Assembly (NCBI GenBank): GCA_029448655.1
Contig: JACCLO010000019.1
Span: 124,001 to 188,000, forward strand
Source: Wolfiporia cocos
Taxonomy: Eukaryota; Basidiomycota; Agaricomycetes; Polyporales; Phaeolaceae
Length of the DNA stretch: 64,000 bases
Reading direction: 5' to 3'
The notes beneath the pieces are model-generated. The model searched no databases. It saw only the letters and a list, made by a program, of their open reading frames with translations, and was not told where the DNA came from. The position numbers and the translations under genes are program-made. Positions 35,674 to 46,460 of this stretch are shown one piece after another (positions within the stretch are counted from its first letter, which is position 1; every line of letters begins with the position of its first letter).

Positions 35674-36384
35674 TGTTACGGGTCAAATACCCGTTCGTAT
35701 ATTCGAGTCGCGAATATAGATCGTTCTTCTGCACGTAGGCGTGTAGCCGTGTGCAAGGCAAATACTCGTTAGATGCCTTCAAGTCCTAGATGAAGTTTCT
35801 AGGAGATCGTTTAATATCCAATGCGCGTTAGAGGATATAATCTGGTTCAGGTGCGAGTCTAATAGAATATAAGACTCACCTAAGTCCGAGAAGTCAGTGT
35901 GCACTTCGAGGACTTAGTCGTTCGGTTGCTCGAGTGAGAAATACTGAGCGTAGTTTCCTACGTTTGAGAACGAGTATAAGACTTCTTGTTTGTACAACAA
36001 GGTCGAGCTGAAGAGCTTCGACAGTAAGTACATGAGTTTATATACTATGCTAGGTTTTAGGGGTCAAGTCCATCCCAGATGTCACCGCTACTATCTACGC
36101 TATAGTACCAAACGTTTGATAAGTACGGAGTGATATATCTGAAATGATAGATAGGAATGAAGATGGCGGTTGAACGCCATCTATCAGCTACGAGGTGATA
36201 AAGATGAAATGGTGGCAGAGTTGGATCTGCCAAAAGTGAAACGCACCCTACATGCTAGTACAACTGGGGATACGCCCAGTAGAGTCACGAGTAGCCAGGG
36301 GGTTGGTTGCACAACAAGTCCCTGTATCGTATTCGCCCGGTGGTGAGTTCTGTCTCTATTCGAAAAATCAAAATAACCGTAACA
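35674..36384 (-). repeat. Element 2 3' LTR
   Basis: 711 bp, matches 43397-44109 with about six differences including two single-base indels. Relatives occur as solo copies at 28610 and 33157. Confidence 0.95.
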
Positions 36385-36395
36385 TCAGCCCCTCT

Positions 36396-39300
36396 CTAGG
36401 CATTCGTCGGCCTCGACGGATTCTCCAAATTCCCCCTTTCAGAGTGCCTCGGCGTCCTGTTCGTTGTAGATGTCGCCGTTCCCGCTGAGGGACGGGGTCG
36501 TAGGAGTTCACCATACGAAGTGTTGGCGGCACTCATTCTGCCGATGACCTGGTTGATTGAGCCCACAAGCTCGGCAAATATAGTCGGGACAGTCGAGGAT
36601 CCAGTGGTTAGCGGAACCACATTGTCGACACGGCTGCTCGGGTGAGGGCCTCGCTGGTACCCGTAGGGAAGGGATATCGCGGAGATATTCGTTGTGTCGG
36701 TATCTCCAGTGGTGTGCGGCTCGGTGAAGGTTCCGTGCTGCCCATGTGGGTAGGGAGGCGGTGTCTCGTTCGTGCTCCCTCGCACCTCGCTCAAACTCCT
36801 CGCGGGTAATGCTCTGCACCGAAGGAGATCGTCGAATAGGTGGCGTGCTATTTGCTCTTCGCTGTCGCGCTGGGGTAGCCCTAGGGTTCGTCGGGCATGC
36901 AGGTGGTTCACGTCTCCCGTCGCCTCCCATACCAGGAATACGTGGTGTCGGGTCTCTAACTCCTGTTCGGCGGGCCCTCTGAGTCTCGGTAGGCAGTGGA
37001 AATAGTATTCAATCGCATTCCATAAAATCAAACGGCCTTGCAACTCGGCGTCGTTCGTCGGTGGTGAAAAAGCGGGCGGGTTGTGGTATGTATTCGGGTC
37101 GATTGGGAGCAACGTGCTCGCAATCCTCGAAGTCGTTGAGCGCGTGTCGTAGTCGGGCTGTTGTGGTGGCAGCCAATCTGTCGATAAGTCTATCGGTGAG
37201 TAGTTCGAGTCCCTCTCTCTGCGCCCTGATCTGCCCCTCCATTCGGACGAGGTCCTCGGTGACGTTCTGGTATGAGCTGTATACGTGGGTGAGGTCCTGC
37301 GCGATGTCGAAGAGGGCCGACCAGCCATTGGCTCGGCCAGCAAAAGGTCCCTCGGCCCTGTACCAGAGGAGGGCGTGTCTGATCTGCAGGTGCTGGGGGG
37401 AGTACCTTCTTGGTGGCGTACCTCTCGGCCGGCCTTCTCGTCAGTCTGCGTCACCGGGGGTCGTGGTGCGACGGGGGAGCTGGTGGCGAGTCGTCGACAT
37501 ACTATTACTGTTCTGCTCTCGAGTGTCGGGGTTGTTCTGACTCGCATCCTGTGGTAGCCTTTTATCAGCTCTTTGGAATGCTCCAGATTTCTCTCGTCTT
37601 CCCAAGAATTATCGGCTGTGGCATAGCCTTTCCATTTGACGAAGTACTGGTGCTTCTTTCCTTGCCATCTGTCAGCCAGGATGGCTTCGACTTCGTACTC
37701 TTCTTGTCCCTTGATGATATCAGGTGGCGGCCGTAGATAATTGGGTCCGTGCACCCTCGTTTCTTTGAATGGTTTCAGTAATGCGGCGTGGAAGACAGGG
37801 TGAATTCTCCAGCTCGTCGGTAGCTGTAGTCGGTAGGTCGTGGGCCCCATCTTTTCCATGATGGTGAAGGGTCCTTCTCTTCTTGGTGCTAACTTGTTTG
37901 ATTCATACGGTATCGTCAAGTTCCTCGCATCAAGCCAGACCTTGTCCCCTTTCTCAAGCCGGGGTAATTCTCGGAGGAAACGTCCCGCCATTCTTTTCTG
38001 GGCTAGTTCATGTGCGATGAATGCCATCTTTCGCGCCTCCTTGATTTTCTTGATCCTGTCAACTGCTGCCGGGACGTTCCCTACTCTGTCATAGTCTGGG
38101 AATCCTCTCGGGACATATCCTAGGATTATTTCAAGTGGCGCGGGCCGGTTTTCGGTTCGTCTGGTGTTGTGCGCAAATTCGACGTCGGGTAGTCATTGTA
38201 CCCATTGGAGAGGGTCATTCATGCAATAGATGCGAAGGTATACTTCGATCTGTTGGTTCATCCTTTCTGTTTGTCCGTCTGTCTGGGGGTGGTATGCTGT
38301 ACTCATCGCCGATTCTGTCCCCTGCAATTTGCATAATTCCTTGAAGAGCTTCGATGCAAACTGCGGTCCTCTGTCTGAAATGATCTTTCGGGGGATGCCA
38401 TATAGCGAGTAGATCTTTTGGTGGAATATCTCCACCGCCCCTTCGCTAGTGATTGTTTTGTCGCACGGGGTGAGAGAGATTGCCTTGGATAGGCCATGGT
38501 CGATGATCACCATCATCGAGTCATATTTTCCCACTCTTGGCAGATCGGTGACAAAATCGACCGAGCATTGTGAGAAGGGGAGGGCGTCCTCCCGCGTCGG
38601 TATTGGTTGTAGTGGGGGTTTAATCAGATTTCGATCAGGTTTCATCTGTTGACAGATTGCACAGCCCCGGACATATTCCGCTATCATTGTTCTCATGTCA
38701 GGCCACCAAAAGTGGGTTGTGACTTGTACCGTCGTTCCCCAGATCCCAGGGTGTCCGGCCGGGATAGAATCGTGGTATTTTGAGATGACGTCCCGTCGGA
38801 GACCCTCATCTTTCGGCACGTACATCCTGCCCTTGTAGAGCAGTATTCCATCCGTTTGCTGCCAATCATCTGCGGCGGTTCTCGTGGGGAATTCGTCTGT
38901 GCCTTCTAGGGCGCGGATCGCCTGTTCCGCAGATTCATCTCGATCGTTGGCGCTTTTGATTCGATCAATGATCGGGATCTGGATCGCATGGACTACGAGC
39001 TCGTCTGGAATCATGGTTATTCCCTCGTTGTCTTCGTTGCTTTCGTCAAGGTGGTACAACTTAGAGAGCGTGTCGGCCATGACCAGTTTCCTTCCGGGGA
39101 CGTACTGTAACTTCAGGTCAAATTGCGAAAGGAATAGGTGCCATCTCGCTTGTCGCCGATTTAGGTGCTGTGGGCTTCTCCAGTACGTCAGGTTCTGGTG
39201 ATCACTTCGGATCAAGATCCGATGCGGTGCTCCTTCTAACAGGTGCCGCCATTCTTCTAATGCTCGGACTATTCCGAGTAGTTCGCGATCGTAGATTTCG

Positions 39301-41447
39301 TAGTTCCGCTCTGCTGCTGTCAGGGATTGTGAGAGATATCCCACCGGCTGTTCGCGCCCCGTTTCATCTATCTGTTTCAGCACTGCTCCGGTGGCGAACT
39401 GAGATGCGTCTGTTTCGAGGATGAATGGTTTCTCCTTGTCTGGTGTTCCTAGTGCAGGCGCCGTCGTGAATGCCTGCTTCATGAAGTCGAACGCTTTCTG
39501 TTCTTTATCCGTCCACTGGAACCCTGTCCCTGTGACCGTTTTCGTGAGGTCTACCAGGGGTCGGGTGTGCGTTGAGTAGTGATCTATGAATTTCTGATAG
39601 AAGTTCGCAAATCCTAGGAAGGATCTGACTTCCTTGAGATTCCGGGGAGTTGACCATTCTTTAATCCCGTTGAGTTTCGCTGGGTCCATCTGGATATTTC
39701 CTGGGGTGATGACTAGCCCCAGAAATTCGACTCTGTCGACACCGAAGGCGCATTTTTCGGGTTTCACAAAGAGGTGGTTATCCACCAATCTCTGGAGAAC
39801 TCGCTGTTCTCGTTCTTTGTGCGTTTTCTCGTCTTCTGAGAAAATGAGGATGTCGTCCATGTAGACAAGCACCCATCCTTCGAGGATTTCCTCCTTTAGG
39901 ATTTCATTCATCATTGCTTGAAAAGTCCCTGGCGCGTTGCATAATCCGAAAAACATGACCGTGGGCTCATATAACCCTCGGTTTGTTTTGAAGGCTGCCT
40001 TCCACTGGTCTCCTTCTTTGATCCGAACGTTGTTGTATCCCGCTCTAAGGTCCATCTTCATAAAGATCCTTGCTCCTTTTAGTCTTTCCAGGAGTTCCGA
40101 GATAAGTGGCAGGGGATAGACGTTTTTTATCGTCCATTCGTTCAGGTATCGATAATCCTGGCATGGTCATAGGCCGTCGTCTTTCTTTGGGACGAAAAAG
40201 AAAGGCGACGCCATCAGGGATTTCGAAGGGACTATGAATCCCTTGGCCAGGTTTTCTTTCAGAAATTCATCCAGCGCCTGCTGCTCTTTTGGTGACAGCG
40301 CATAGACTTTGCAGTCTCTTGGCACAAAGTCGGGTTTTAATTCGATGGTGTGGTCCCAGGGTCTCGATGGGGGGAACGCCGCTGCGGATTCCTTGCTGAA
40401 TACTTTGGCGAAGTCCAAGAGGTGTTTCGGGACCATCTCTTCAATCGTCCTTTCTGGTTCGCGGGTTTTTTGTGCGAATTCTTGGGATTTCGTTAATGCT
40501 TTCCGGACAGCATTAATGATTTGCATCTTTGTCCTGAATTTCCTCCTTGTTTCCCCCTTCTTTCCTATGATTTTAGGGTTATCCTTTGCAAAGCGTCGGA
40601 TCGCTTCGTACTCTTCGGGGGTATAGAGCCGTTGCGCTGTTTCTTCTGGCGGGTCCGTGGATCCGAAGCCCTTCTCCCCTCTTTCTGTTTTGTCCAGGGT
40701 TTCAACTTCTACAATATCGGGGGTTAGGTGCCGTTCGAATATTATTTGGGCTATTCGCATGCCCGGGATAATCCTATGTGCTTTGTCTGAGTAATTGAAG
40801 ATAATGGCCCCAACGTCCCCTCGGTAGTCCGAGTCTATGACTCCGGCTTGTACTACCAATCCGTGTCTGAGGGTGTTGCCTGATCGTCCGGCCAACCTCC
40901 CATACGATCCTTTTGGGATCTTCATTTTTACCCCCGTGGGGATAAGTTTCCATCCCCCTGCTGGGATCTCGGTTTCTTCTGCGGCATAAAGGTCGTATCC
41001 CGCAGCTTCTTGGGTTCCCCTTGTTGGAATTTTTCCTTCTGGGGAAACTACCATTTCCACCGTATCCATACGGATTGTGGTTTCTTGTTTTCCTTCTTCT
41101 GCCCCTAGTACTGATCGTACATCAAACGTCTGGTCCTTCCAGTCGATCGTGGGGTTTTCGTCTTTCAGCCACCCATACCCTAGGATCATGTTTTCCGTGC
41201 CGATTGATCCTACCAGGAATCGGACTTTTCGTGTTTTCTGGGTTTTTGGGTATCGTAGGAGTATGGTGGCTTCTCGATCTATTCGCCCGTCCTTGTTTTC
41301 TGTCCCGTCAACGTTCTTGACAATGATCGGGTTCTTTAAGGGTTGCGTGGGCACTTTGTACTTTTCTACCACTCTGCTGTGGATTAGGTTCGACATTGCT
41401 CCTGAGTCGATTAATGCATTGCATTTCACGGGTTTTGCCAGCGTCAT
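36396..41447 (-). pseudogene. Element 2 Pol: protease-dUTPase-RT-RNase H-integrase-chromodomain
   Basis: Domain order on the minus strand: aspartic protease (IDSGAMSN, about 41400), dUTPase-like ([32 protein letters not shown]; about 41000-40660), RT with YMDDIL (about 39860), RNase H (ETDASQFATG), integrase zinc finger and core, and a canonical chromodomain (YFVKWKGY, about 37560-37710). In-frame TGA codons at 40165-40167 (before the RT fingers, apparently from CGA) and 38193-38195 (integrase, apparently from TGG) interrupt an otherwise continuous frame. Pol follows Gag in a different frame. The frame extends past the chromodomain to 36396 but that tail is probably not native. Confidence 0.88.
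36508..37500 (-). pseudogene. Element 2 accessory 3' ORF: coiled-coil region and double zinc knuckle
   Basis: Downstream of the chromodomain, in frames other than pol, lies a plausible extra protein. One segment (about 37240-37009) reads MEGQIRAQREGLELLTDRL and looks helical. A second, in another frame (36930-36508), ends with two Cys/His knuckles: CRQCGSANHWILDC (CX2CX4HX4C) and CRACGLNQPGHRQNEC (CX2CX6HX4C). At least one frameshift near 37010 joins them. The long frame that continues pol through this region is probably a chance read-through. No known function; nucleic-acid binding is inferred. Confidence 0.5.
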
Positions 41448-41536
41448 GATTACCGGGATGAAGAGGGATCGATTCTTCTCGAACGAGGTAATTACATGCG
41501 CTGCTTTCTCAGAGGGTAAGACCGTGGGCTTCCCTC

Positions 41537-43362
41537 CTAGGCAAAATCCTGTTCTTCTACGAGCTGTGCTAGAAGCTCGGGGTTCTTGGCTTTCAGAGCT
41601 CTGATTGCTGTAACTGCTCTGTTCGCAGTGATATACTCAGTCTCTTCCTCAGAGACTTCTTCAATGCGAGCTTCCTGCTCGGCTTCTTCTTCTTCGGTCT
41701 TTCGGGTAGTCCGCCTAGGGCGTGTTGGCTTCCTTGGTTTCTTTGGGCAGTCTCGTGACATATGCCCTGGCTGATGGCAGGTGAAACACTTGCCCTTCTT
41801 GATATGATCATCCCTTTCCTGGGTGGTCATTCGATCTATATCCATGGCATTTGGATCTTTCGATGTCGTGGGCTGTGGCGCACTAGTGCGTCCATTATTC
41901 TGGTTCGTGGCTTGCCAGGCCTTTTTCTTGATAAACGTCTTATCACGTTTCAAGAATATCTTGTACGTGTTTTCATAGTACGAGGCAGCAGACTGCCATT
42001 CATCGATGGTTGCTGGTAGCGGTCGAACACCGATGATGTATCGGGTCATATGTTCGGGTAACCCTTTCTCGAAGAGGGTTATGAGCAGCGCGTTTCCGTC
42101 CGCGCTGTATCGATCGTACTGGGCCTTCCCGGCCAAGTTATTGAACTCGGTGATGTAGTCATCGATGTCTTTTCTATCTTGGGTTACGTCCAAGATTTTC
42201 TTCCGCGCTTTTTGTACTTCTTCGATGGCTCCGAAGGCTTTCTGGAAGTCTGCATCAAACTGTGCGAGACTAGGCGGGAAGAATCATTTCGTCTGGGGGT
42301 TCGTATAGACCCGGTGGTAATTCTGTTTCCATTGACCCGTTTTTCCTTTGTTCGAAATATAATATAAGAGAGGATAAAGATCACTCTCTGGACGTCATTT
42401 TGGAACGACGTTTCGTACATCGTAAACCAGGAATTGCACTGGTTTATGAAGTTCTGCATGTCAGATCGTTCCCCGTCAAATACGTCTGGGGGGTTGATCT
42501 TTATCATCGGGGGTCGATAGTATGGGTTCGGCGCCGGAGGTGGAGGCTGCGGTACATTTGGTGGTGGAGGCCCTTCTGGGGGTCCTCCTCCTCCCGGGTA
42601 TCCTCCACCCGGGTTTCCTGGGTTTCCTCCGGGGTTCCCTGGGTTTCCTCCAGGGTTTCCTCCTCCGGGGTTCGCGGGAGTTCCTCCTCCGAGTCCGAAG
42701 TTTCCTCCCAGTCCTCCTCCGCTTGTATCTGCGGAGGTTCGTCCAAATAGGCCTGAAGGCCATGTTTCTGGGTTTGTCGTTCCCATTCCTCCGCTTGGGC
42801 TAATCCAAGACGGATTTCCTCCGCTACCCATTCCGGGTGCATTCTGTGGGGGTTCTCCAAAGAGGTTTGTTCCTCCAGCCATAGACCCAACCCCACTCTG
42901 TGCAAAAGTAGATATAAATCCTGGAGGGTCCTGTTCTCTGGTCTGGCTGTTATCTGTTCCTGTAAAGTTTCCAGGATTTCTCCCATCATCTCCGATGCGC
43001 TCAATTCCTGCCATTCCTGTGGCGCCCGAAGGCTGATTCGTATTTCCATCGGCATTGGAGGTTCTGTTGATGGTTTCGGTTTCTGTCAATGTCTCTGTTG
43101 ACATCGGAGGGATTTCTCCGAATCGTTCAAACGCTTCGCGCGTTATTTCCCAAGCGGTCGTTCCTGCGGAGGGGTATACTTGTACCCACTTCAATGCCCT
43201 ATCTTCTCTGGGGATGACAACAATTCCTCCGTGGTTACGGAAGGCTCCAATGGTGTCAGTCCACTCGTATTGATTGAGTCTGTAGACTCCCTGAATGTCC
43301 TCGGGCAAGAGTTCAATCAGTCGTGCTGGGAATTCTGGTCCAAATATCATATGCCCTTGCAC
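41537..43362 (-). pseudogene. Element 2 Gag
   Basis: Two overlapping frames make up Gag. The 5' part (43362-about 42380) is rich in Gly/Pro/Asn repeats, then has a capsid start (INPPDVFDGERSDMQNFI). The 3' part (about 42290-41537) has the capsid remainder and a zinc knuckle CFTCHQPGHMSRDC. A frameshift near 42385 and a TGA near 42286 (apparently from TGG) separate them. Confidence 0.85.
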
Positions 43363-43384
43363 CGTGGTAGGTGAGGGTGTGATA

Positions 43385-43395
43385 AGCTCGACCTT
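43385..43395 (-). promoter_or_regulatory. Self-priming primer-binding site, element 2
   Basis: One base inside the 5' LTR, the minus strand reads AAGGTCGAGCT, an exact 11-nt complement of AGCTCGACCTT in the LTR. Offset (1 nt) and length (11 nt) are the same as in element 1, although the sequences differ. Confidence 0.75.
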
Positions 43396-43396
43396 C

Positions 43397-44109
43397 TGTT
43401 ACGGGTCGAATACCTGTTCGTATATTCGAGTCGCGAATATAGATCGTTCTTCTGCACGTAGGCGTGTAGCCGTGTGCAAGGCAAATACTCGTTAGATGCC
43501 TTCAAGTCCTAGAGTGAAGTTCCTAGGAGATCGTTTAATATCCAATGCGCGTTAGAGGATATAATCTGGTTCAGGTGCGAGTCTAATAGAATATAAGACT
43601 CACCTAAGTCCGAGAAGTCAGTGTGCACTTCGAGGACTTAGTCGTTCGGTTGCTCGAGTCGAGAAATACTGAGCGTAGTTTCCTACGTTTGAGAACGAGT
43701 ATAAGACTTCTTGTTTGTACAACAAGGTCGAGCTGAAGAGCTTCGACAGTAAGTACATGAGTTTATATACTATGCTAGGTTTTAGGGGTCAAGTCCATCC
43801 CAGATGTCACCGCTACTATCTACGCTATAGTACCAAACGTTTGATAAGTACGGAGTGATATATCTGAAATGATAGATAGGAATGAAGATGGCGGTTGAAC
43901 GCCATCTATCAGCTACGAGGTGATAAAGATGAAATGGTGGCAGAGTTGGATCTGCCAAAAGTGAAACGCACCCTACATGCTAGTACAACTGGGGATACGC
44001 CCAGTAGAGTCACGAGTAGCCAGGGGGTTGGTTGCACAACAAGTCCCTGTACCGTATTCGCCCGGTGGTGAGTTCTGTCTCTATTCGAAAAATCAAAATA
44101 ACCGTAACA
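43397..44109 (-). repeat. Element 2 5' LTR with inferred promoter
   Basis: 713-bp LTR. On the minus strand a TATATAAA box (about 43763-43770) precedes the 11-mer AGCTCGACCTT (43734-43724) by about 30 bp. This 11-mer pairs with the sequence just inside the LTR, so 43734 is the inferred RNA start. Confidence 0.9.
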
Positions 44110-44389
44110 TATAAGGCTTGGGTCTAGCTGAGGCATTGGGTTTCAGCTTCAGGGGTGCTTCTCAGAGGTGCTCTGGTGCTATCATGGTCTGGTTTAAGCA
44201 TGAGCGGGTTCAGAAAAGGTACTGTGCCTAAAGGCTTGAAATTGGCTTGTGACAAATCTTGCTGCAGCTCGATGACGAAGACCAAGTTGAGCTAGAAAGG
44301 TCCATCTGTATGCTATGCAGGGCAGTGTCAGATTGTTGCCTTAGACAGAGACTTTGTAGTAGCAAGGTTGGAATTGATTAAAACCGAGT

Positions 44390-44932
44390 TGTTACGGTCC
44401 GCATTGGTATGCTTGAATATCTTTTCTAATGCCTCACTGGAAAGAGGGACTTAGCATTCAACCGCTTTATTGCACGTCTTATTCTAGGGATCCCCGCTCA
44501 ACCGGAGACCCTTGTTTTATGTACAACAGCCCTATGCCCATAGTCTCACATCATATCAGATTCTAGCTGATTATCGTTGTGTCTAAACACACTTCTTATG
44601 TTTCACCTCTTGTTGCACTCAACCACAATGCTTCGTATTTGTCTTACTAGCACACTAGCCCTACAGACTTAATGGTAGCAGTACCAAGGACACTATGACC
44701 CCGGTTAATGAATCGTAGTATATAACCTGATGTAACTAGCAGTCAAGTTCCTCAGCTTGACCTTGTTGAATTACAAGGATCTTTATACCCGTTCTCAAAG
44801 GCTTAAGCAATTAAGCCTGCAGCTTGTATATCGGTGCTCTGACTCTGCTGAGTCTGACAAGTAGTGCACTACTTGACATGCTGAGTAACTCGACTTAGTT
44901 AATTCAGCTGAACGGATATTCGATCCGTAACA
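44390..44932 (+). repeat. Solo LTR, family C
   Basis: 543 bp, TGTTACGG...CCGTAACA, with perfect target duplication CGAGT (44385-44389, 44933-44937). Reference copy for the decayed family C pieces at 28468, 32623 and 34420. Confidence 0.9.
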
Positions 44933-44937
44933 CGAGT

Positions 44938-45253
44938 TGGAGAACAATCTCCATACTGTATGGTATAATACAAAAGTATGTGATATGTGATATAGGAAAG
45001 ATGGTTTGTTCGTAGTCTGTAGGACTCAGGGTAATTAATAAGTATTGTATTATGGGCTTAGGGGAATGTGTAATGTATGGATTCCATGGTGAAGGGGTGA
45101 ACGGGGCATAGGGTCAAGGAATACATACTTACACATGGTATCCTCGAGGTGGTTTTTATGGTTACACACACATACAGTGTTGAACTAGGGCTTGGGGCGA
45201 AGGGTTTGAGAACGAAAATAGAATATCCTGACAGGCAGCCAATATCATTGAGG
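44938..45253. other. Unassigned DNA
   Basis: 316 bp between a solo LTR and the palindrome; I see no gene or repeat boundary in it. Confidence 0.4.
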
Positions 45254-46460
45254 AGCAGAAAGATGTCACTGAGACGCATTCCCTCAAGCGTGCACTTCAA
45301 CTCATAGCCGCTGCGGTCCAGTGGGCTGAAGACATTGACACCCACATTAATTGCCGGACTATGCCAATCATGAACACGCATGGTCATCACCACCAGCATC
45401 AGTCCATCAATGTGATTGGGTACAAGTACATTAATTGACTGTATGCCTTCCTATAGGATAGTTCTGACCATATATTATGGGAGCATGCTATGATTAACAT
45501 CATATGAATAGTGTTGAGAGTAACAAACTAGTGTTTTTTCTTCTATAGGAGGGCATACAGTCAATTAATGTACTAGTACCCAATCACATTGATGGACTGA
45601 TGCTGGTGGTGATGACCATGCGTGTTCGTGATTGGCATAGTCCGGCGATTAATGTGTCAGACCGAGCCCAGACACAAGAGGACTGAGTAGGAATGTTACT
45701 TGATTAAAACCAAGCTGAGGATCAGACTTGGTGGGTTTCTACTATATAGTACATGAGTCTTGTGTGTGTCCTATGTGTCTCGCATACCTGTAATGGTTTA
45801 GCGGTGTCTGGGTAGTGAACTAGAGCTAATAGACTTCGTTAGACCTTTGTCAAGGGTTTCTGGGAATTGTAGCAGGATGTGATATGACTGGGGATCTGCG
45901 ATGTGTGGTAACCATGTGTATCTACTGATCCCTGAATTGTGATTGAGTTAGAATTATATGAATGCTTCCTGGAATGTATAGGTGGTTCTGATATTCTCAG
46001 GAATGCTTCTGTGAAGTATAAACTAATGAAAGAAGCGAACTTAGTTCTTGTGTGGCTTTTGACTAAATATATCTCTGGAAGATCAGGAACTTGTTAAACC
46101 TTATGTTTGAATGTCGCCTTGTGGTAGCCTTGTGGTACTGGGATTATTAGAATGTTTCCTAGGGCTTCTGGTGTGTTGTGATAGTGGTATGGAATTTATT
46201 GGTTCGTCTTCTTGGGGAATTCTGTGATAATAGGATTTATCGGTGTTATTGCTTTATGGATTTTATTGGAGGGTTTAGACGGAGCTGGATTGTCTTTGGA
46301 TTGAACCGTCTGAGATATGAATTGGTTTGGAATTTATTATGACTGGTTCTTGAGATCCTGACATAATGTGGGCGTCAACGTCTTCAGCCCACTGGACCGC
46401 AACGGCTATGATTTGAAGTGCGCGCTTGAGGAAACGCGTCTCAGCGACATCTTTCTGCTC
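45254..46460. repeat. Large palindrome (206-bp arms) with coding-like arms
   Basis: Left arm 45254-45459 is the inverted copy of 45541-45654 plus about 46369-46460, with an 81-bp loop. The right arm is split by the solo LTR 45655-46363. Both arms keep an open frame for the same peptide (contains HSPAINVGVNVFSPLDR, then LSDIFLL). I do not recognise the family. It could be an inverted duplication of a gene exon or an unusual inverted-repeat element. Confidence 0.75.
45655..46363 (+). repeat. Solo LTR, family E, inserted in the palindrome
   Basis: 709 bp, TGTCAG...CTGACA, target duplication TAATG (45650-45654, 46364-46368). Deleting it and one TAATG restores the right palindrome arm exactly. 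Confidence 0.85.

Larger units (their letters stand above)
35674..44109 (-). mobile_element. Ty3/gypsy chromodomain LTR retrotransposon, element 2
   Basis: Complete element of 8436 bp on the minus strand: LTRs 35674-36384 and 43397-44109 with perfect 8-bp inverted ends TGTTACGG/CCGTAACA, target duplication TATAA (35669-35673, 44110-44114). LTRs differ at only about six positions. The coding region holds Gag, protease, dUTPase, RT, RNase H, integrase, chromodomain and a further zinc-knuckle frame, but is broken by at least three in-frame TGA codons and frameshifts. Confidence 0.95.
34747..44254 (-). repeat. Solo LTR, family D (element 1 relative), split by gypsy element 2
   Basis: Left part 34747-35673 and right part 44110-44254 together form a roughly 1.07-kb LTR. 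On the plus strand it starts TGACACATG and ends GGCTTGTGACA, like the element 1 LTR. Target duplication AATCT lies at 34742-34746 and 44255-44259. The GGCCAAGACAAGTCT block at about 34840 is the counterpart of the self-priming 11-mer region of element 1. Confidence 0.8.

Noticed and set aside
36396..37550. Extension of the element 2 pol frame for ~370 codons past the chromodomain as a true domain
   Set aside because: Low-complexity Ser/Thr/Pro/Arg composition typical of a chance frame; the other frames carry more protein-like sequence with zinc knuckles.
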